Part shown: piece after piece, positions 35,578 to 35,593 of the stretch
Layout of the letters: each line of letters starts with the position of its first letter
How positions within the stretch are numbered: position 1 is the stretch's first letter
Assembly: GCA_015296025.1 (NCBI GenBank)
Contig: DVDZ01000047.1
Coordinates: 1-35,593 of the forward strand
Length of the DNA: 35,593 nt
Source: Thermosynechococcus sp. M46_R2017_013
Lineage (GTDB): Bacteria; Cyanobacteriota; Cyanobacteriia; Thermosynechococcales; Thermosynechococcaceae
Reading direction: 5' to 3'
Notes under the pieces: model-generated
Databases searched by the model: none
Seen by the model: only the letters and a program-made list of their open reading frames with translations
Told to the model about the DNA's origin: nothing
Program-made: the position numbers and the translations under genes

Positions 35578-35593
35578 ATGAACAACAGTCGGT
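35578..35593 (+). CDS. Possible start of a further gene (cut by window end)
   Basis: An ATG at 35578, with AAAGG 7 bases upstream, opens MNNSR before the window ends. Five codons are too few to call a product. Confidence 0.25.

Noticed and set aside
1-35593. CRISPR arrays, tRNA genes, phage or toxin-antitoxin modules
   Set aside because: No regularly spaced repeats, no tRNA T-loop signatures and no matching protein families were seen on either strand; a tool-based scan was not possible.

Overview
The window looks like chromosome of a thermophilic unicellular cyanobacterium close to Thermosynechococcus. It has a cytochrome b6f pair (petB, petD), a LabA-type NYN protein and several families largely confined to cyanobacteria and plastids (DUF2808, UPF0367, DUF2854, DUF502). 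Moderately GC-rich coding sequence is studded with about 50 copies of the HIP1 palindrome GCGATCGC. The genus call is inference from remembered protein similarity and HIP1 density. Nearly all of it is dense core chromosome. I found no prophage, CRISPR array, tRNA or rRNA; the only mobile DNA is a decayed IS200/IS605 transposase fragment.

Layout. 1-8.5 kb: mazG (frame broken near its 3' end), hslO, two PlsC-type acyltransferases meeting tail to tail, a secreted DUF2808 protein, UPF0367, a CbbY-like phosphatase (frame broken at its start), a membrane protein and a short RecQ. 8.6-12 kb: a secreted proline-tailed protein, labA, petB-petD (minus strand), and a small protein with an amphipathic N-terminus. 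12.1-20.2 kb, all plus strand: an orphan branched-chain-type substrate-binding lipoprotein, yajQ, DUF2854, dnaK, dnaJ, a repeat-like helical protein, DUF502 and nusB. 20.2-26.8 kb: a small unknown minus gene, a 77-residue protein behind a Pho-box-like triple repeat, aroB, ampG, glgP (behind an NtcA-type promoter) and a coiled-coil protein. 26.9-35.6 kb: murA, the transposase remnant, a coupled minus operon proS - methyltransferase - unknown, a large membrane-anchored helical repeat protein (frame broken near its end), an EamA transporter and a CpdA-like phosphodiesterase.

The main points beyond routine annotation are these. Three minus-strand genes (mazG, cbbY-like, the large repeat protein) each carry a one-base frame break at a C run, and clear homologous or compositionally matching coding sequence continues in the shifted frame. 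There is an NtcA-type promoter architecture upstream of glgP. There are three 8-bp direct repeats with exact 11-bp period matching the cyanobacterial Pho box upstream of the 77-aa gene. Paired palindromes overlap a putative promoter at 20.7 kb. The transposase remnant starts one base after the murA stop and also holds the apparent terminator of the facing operon. I did not find a convincing wholly new multi-gene system; the window is mostly housekeeping.
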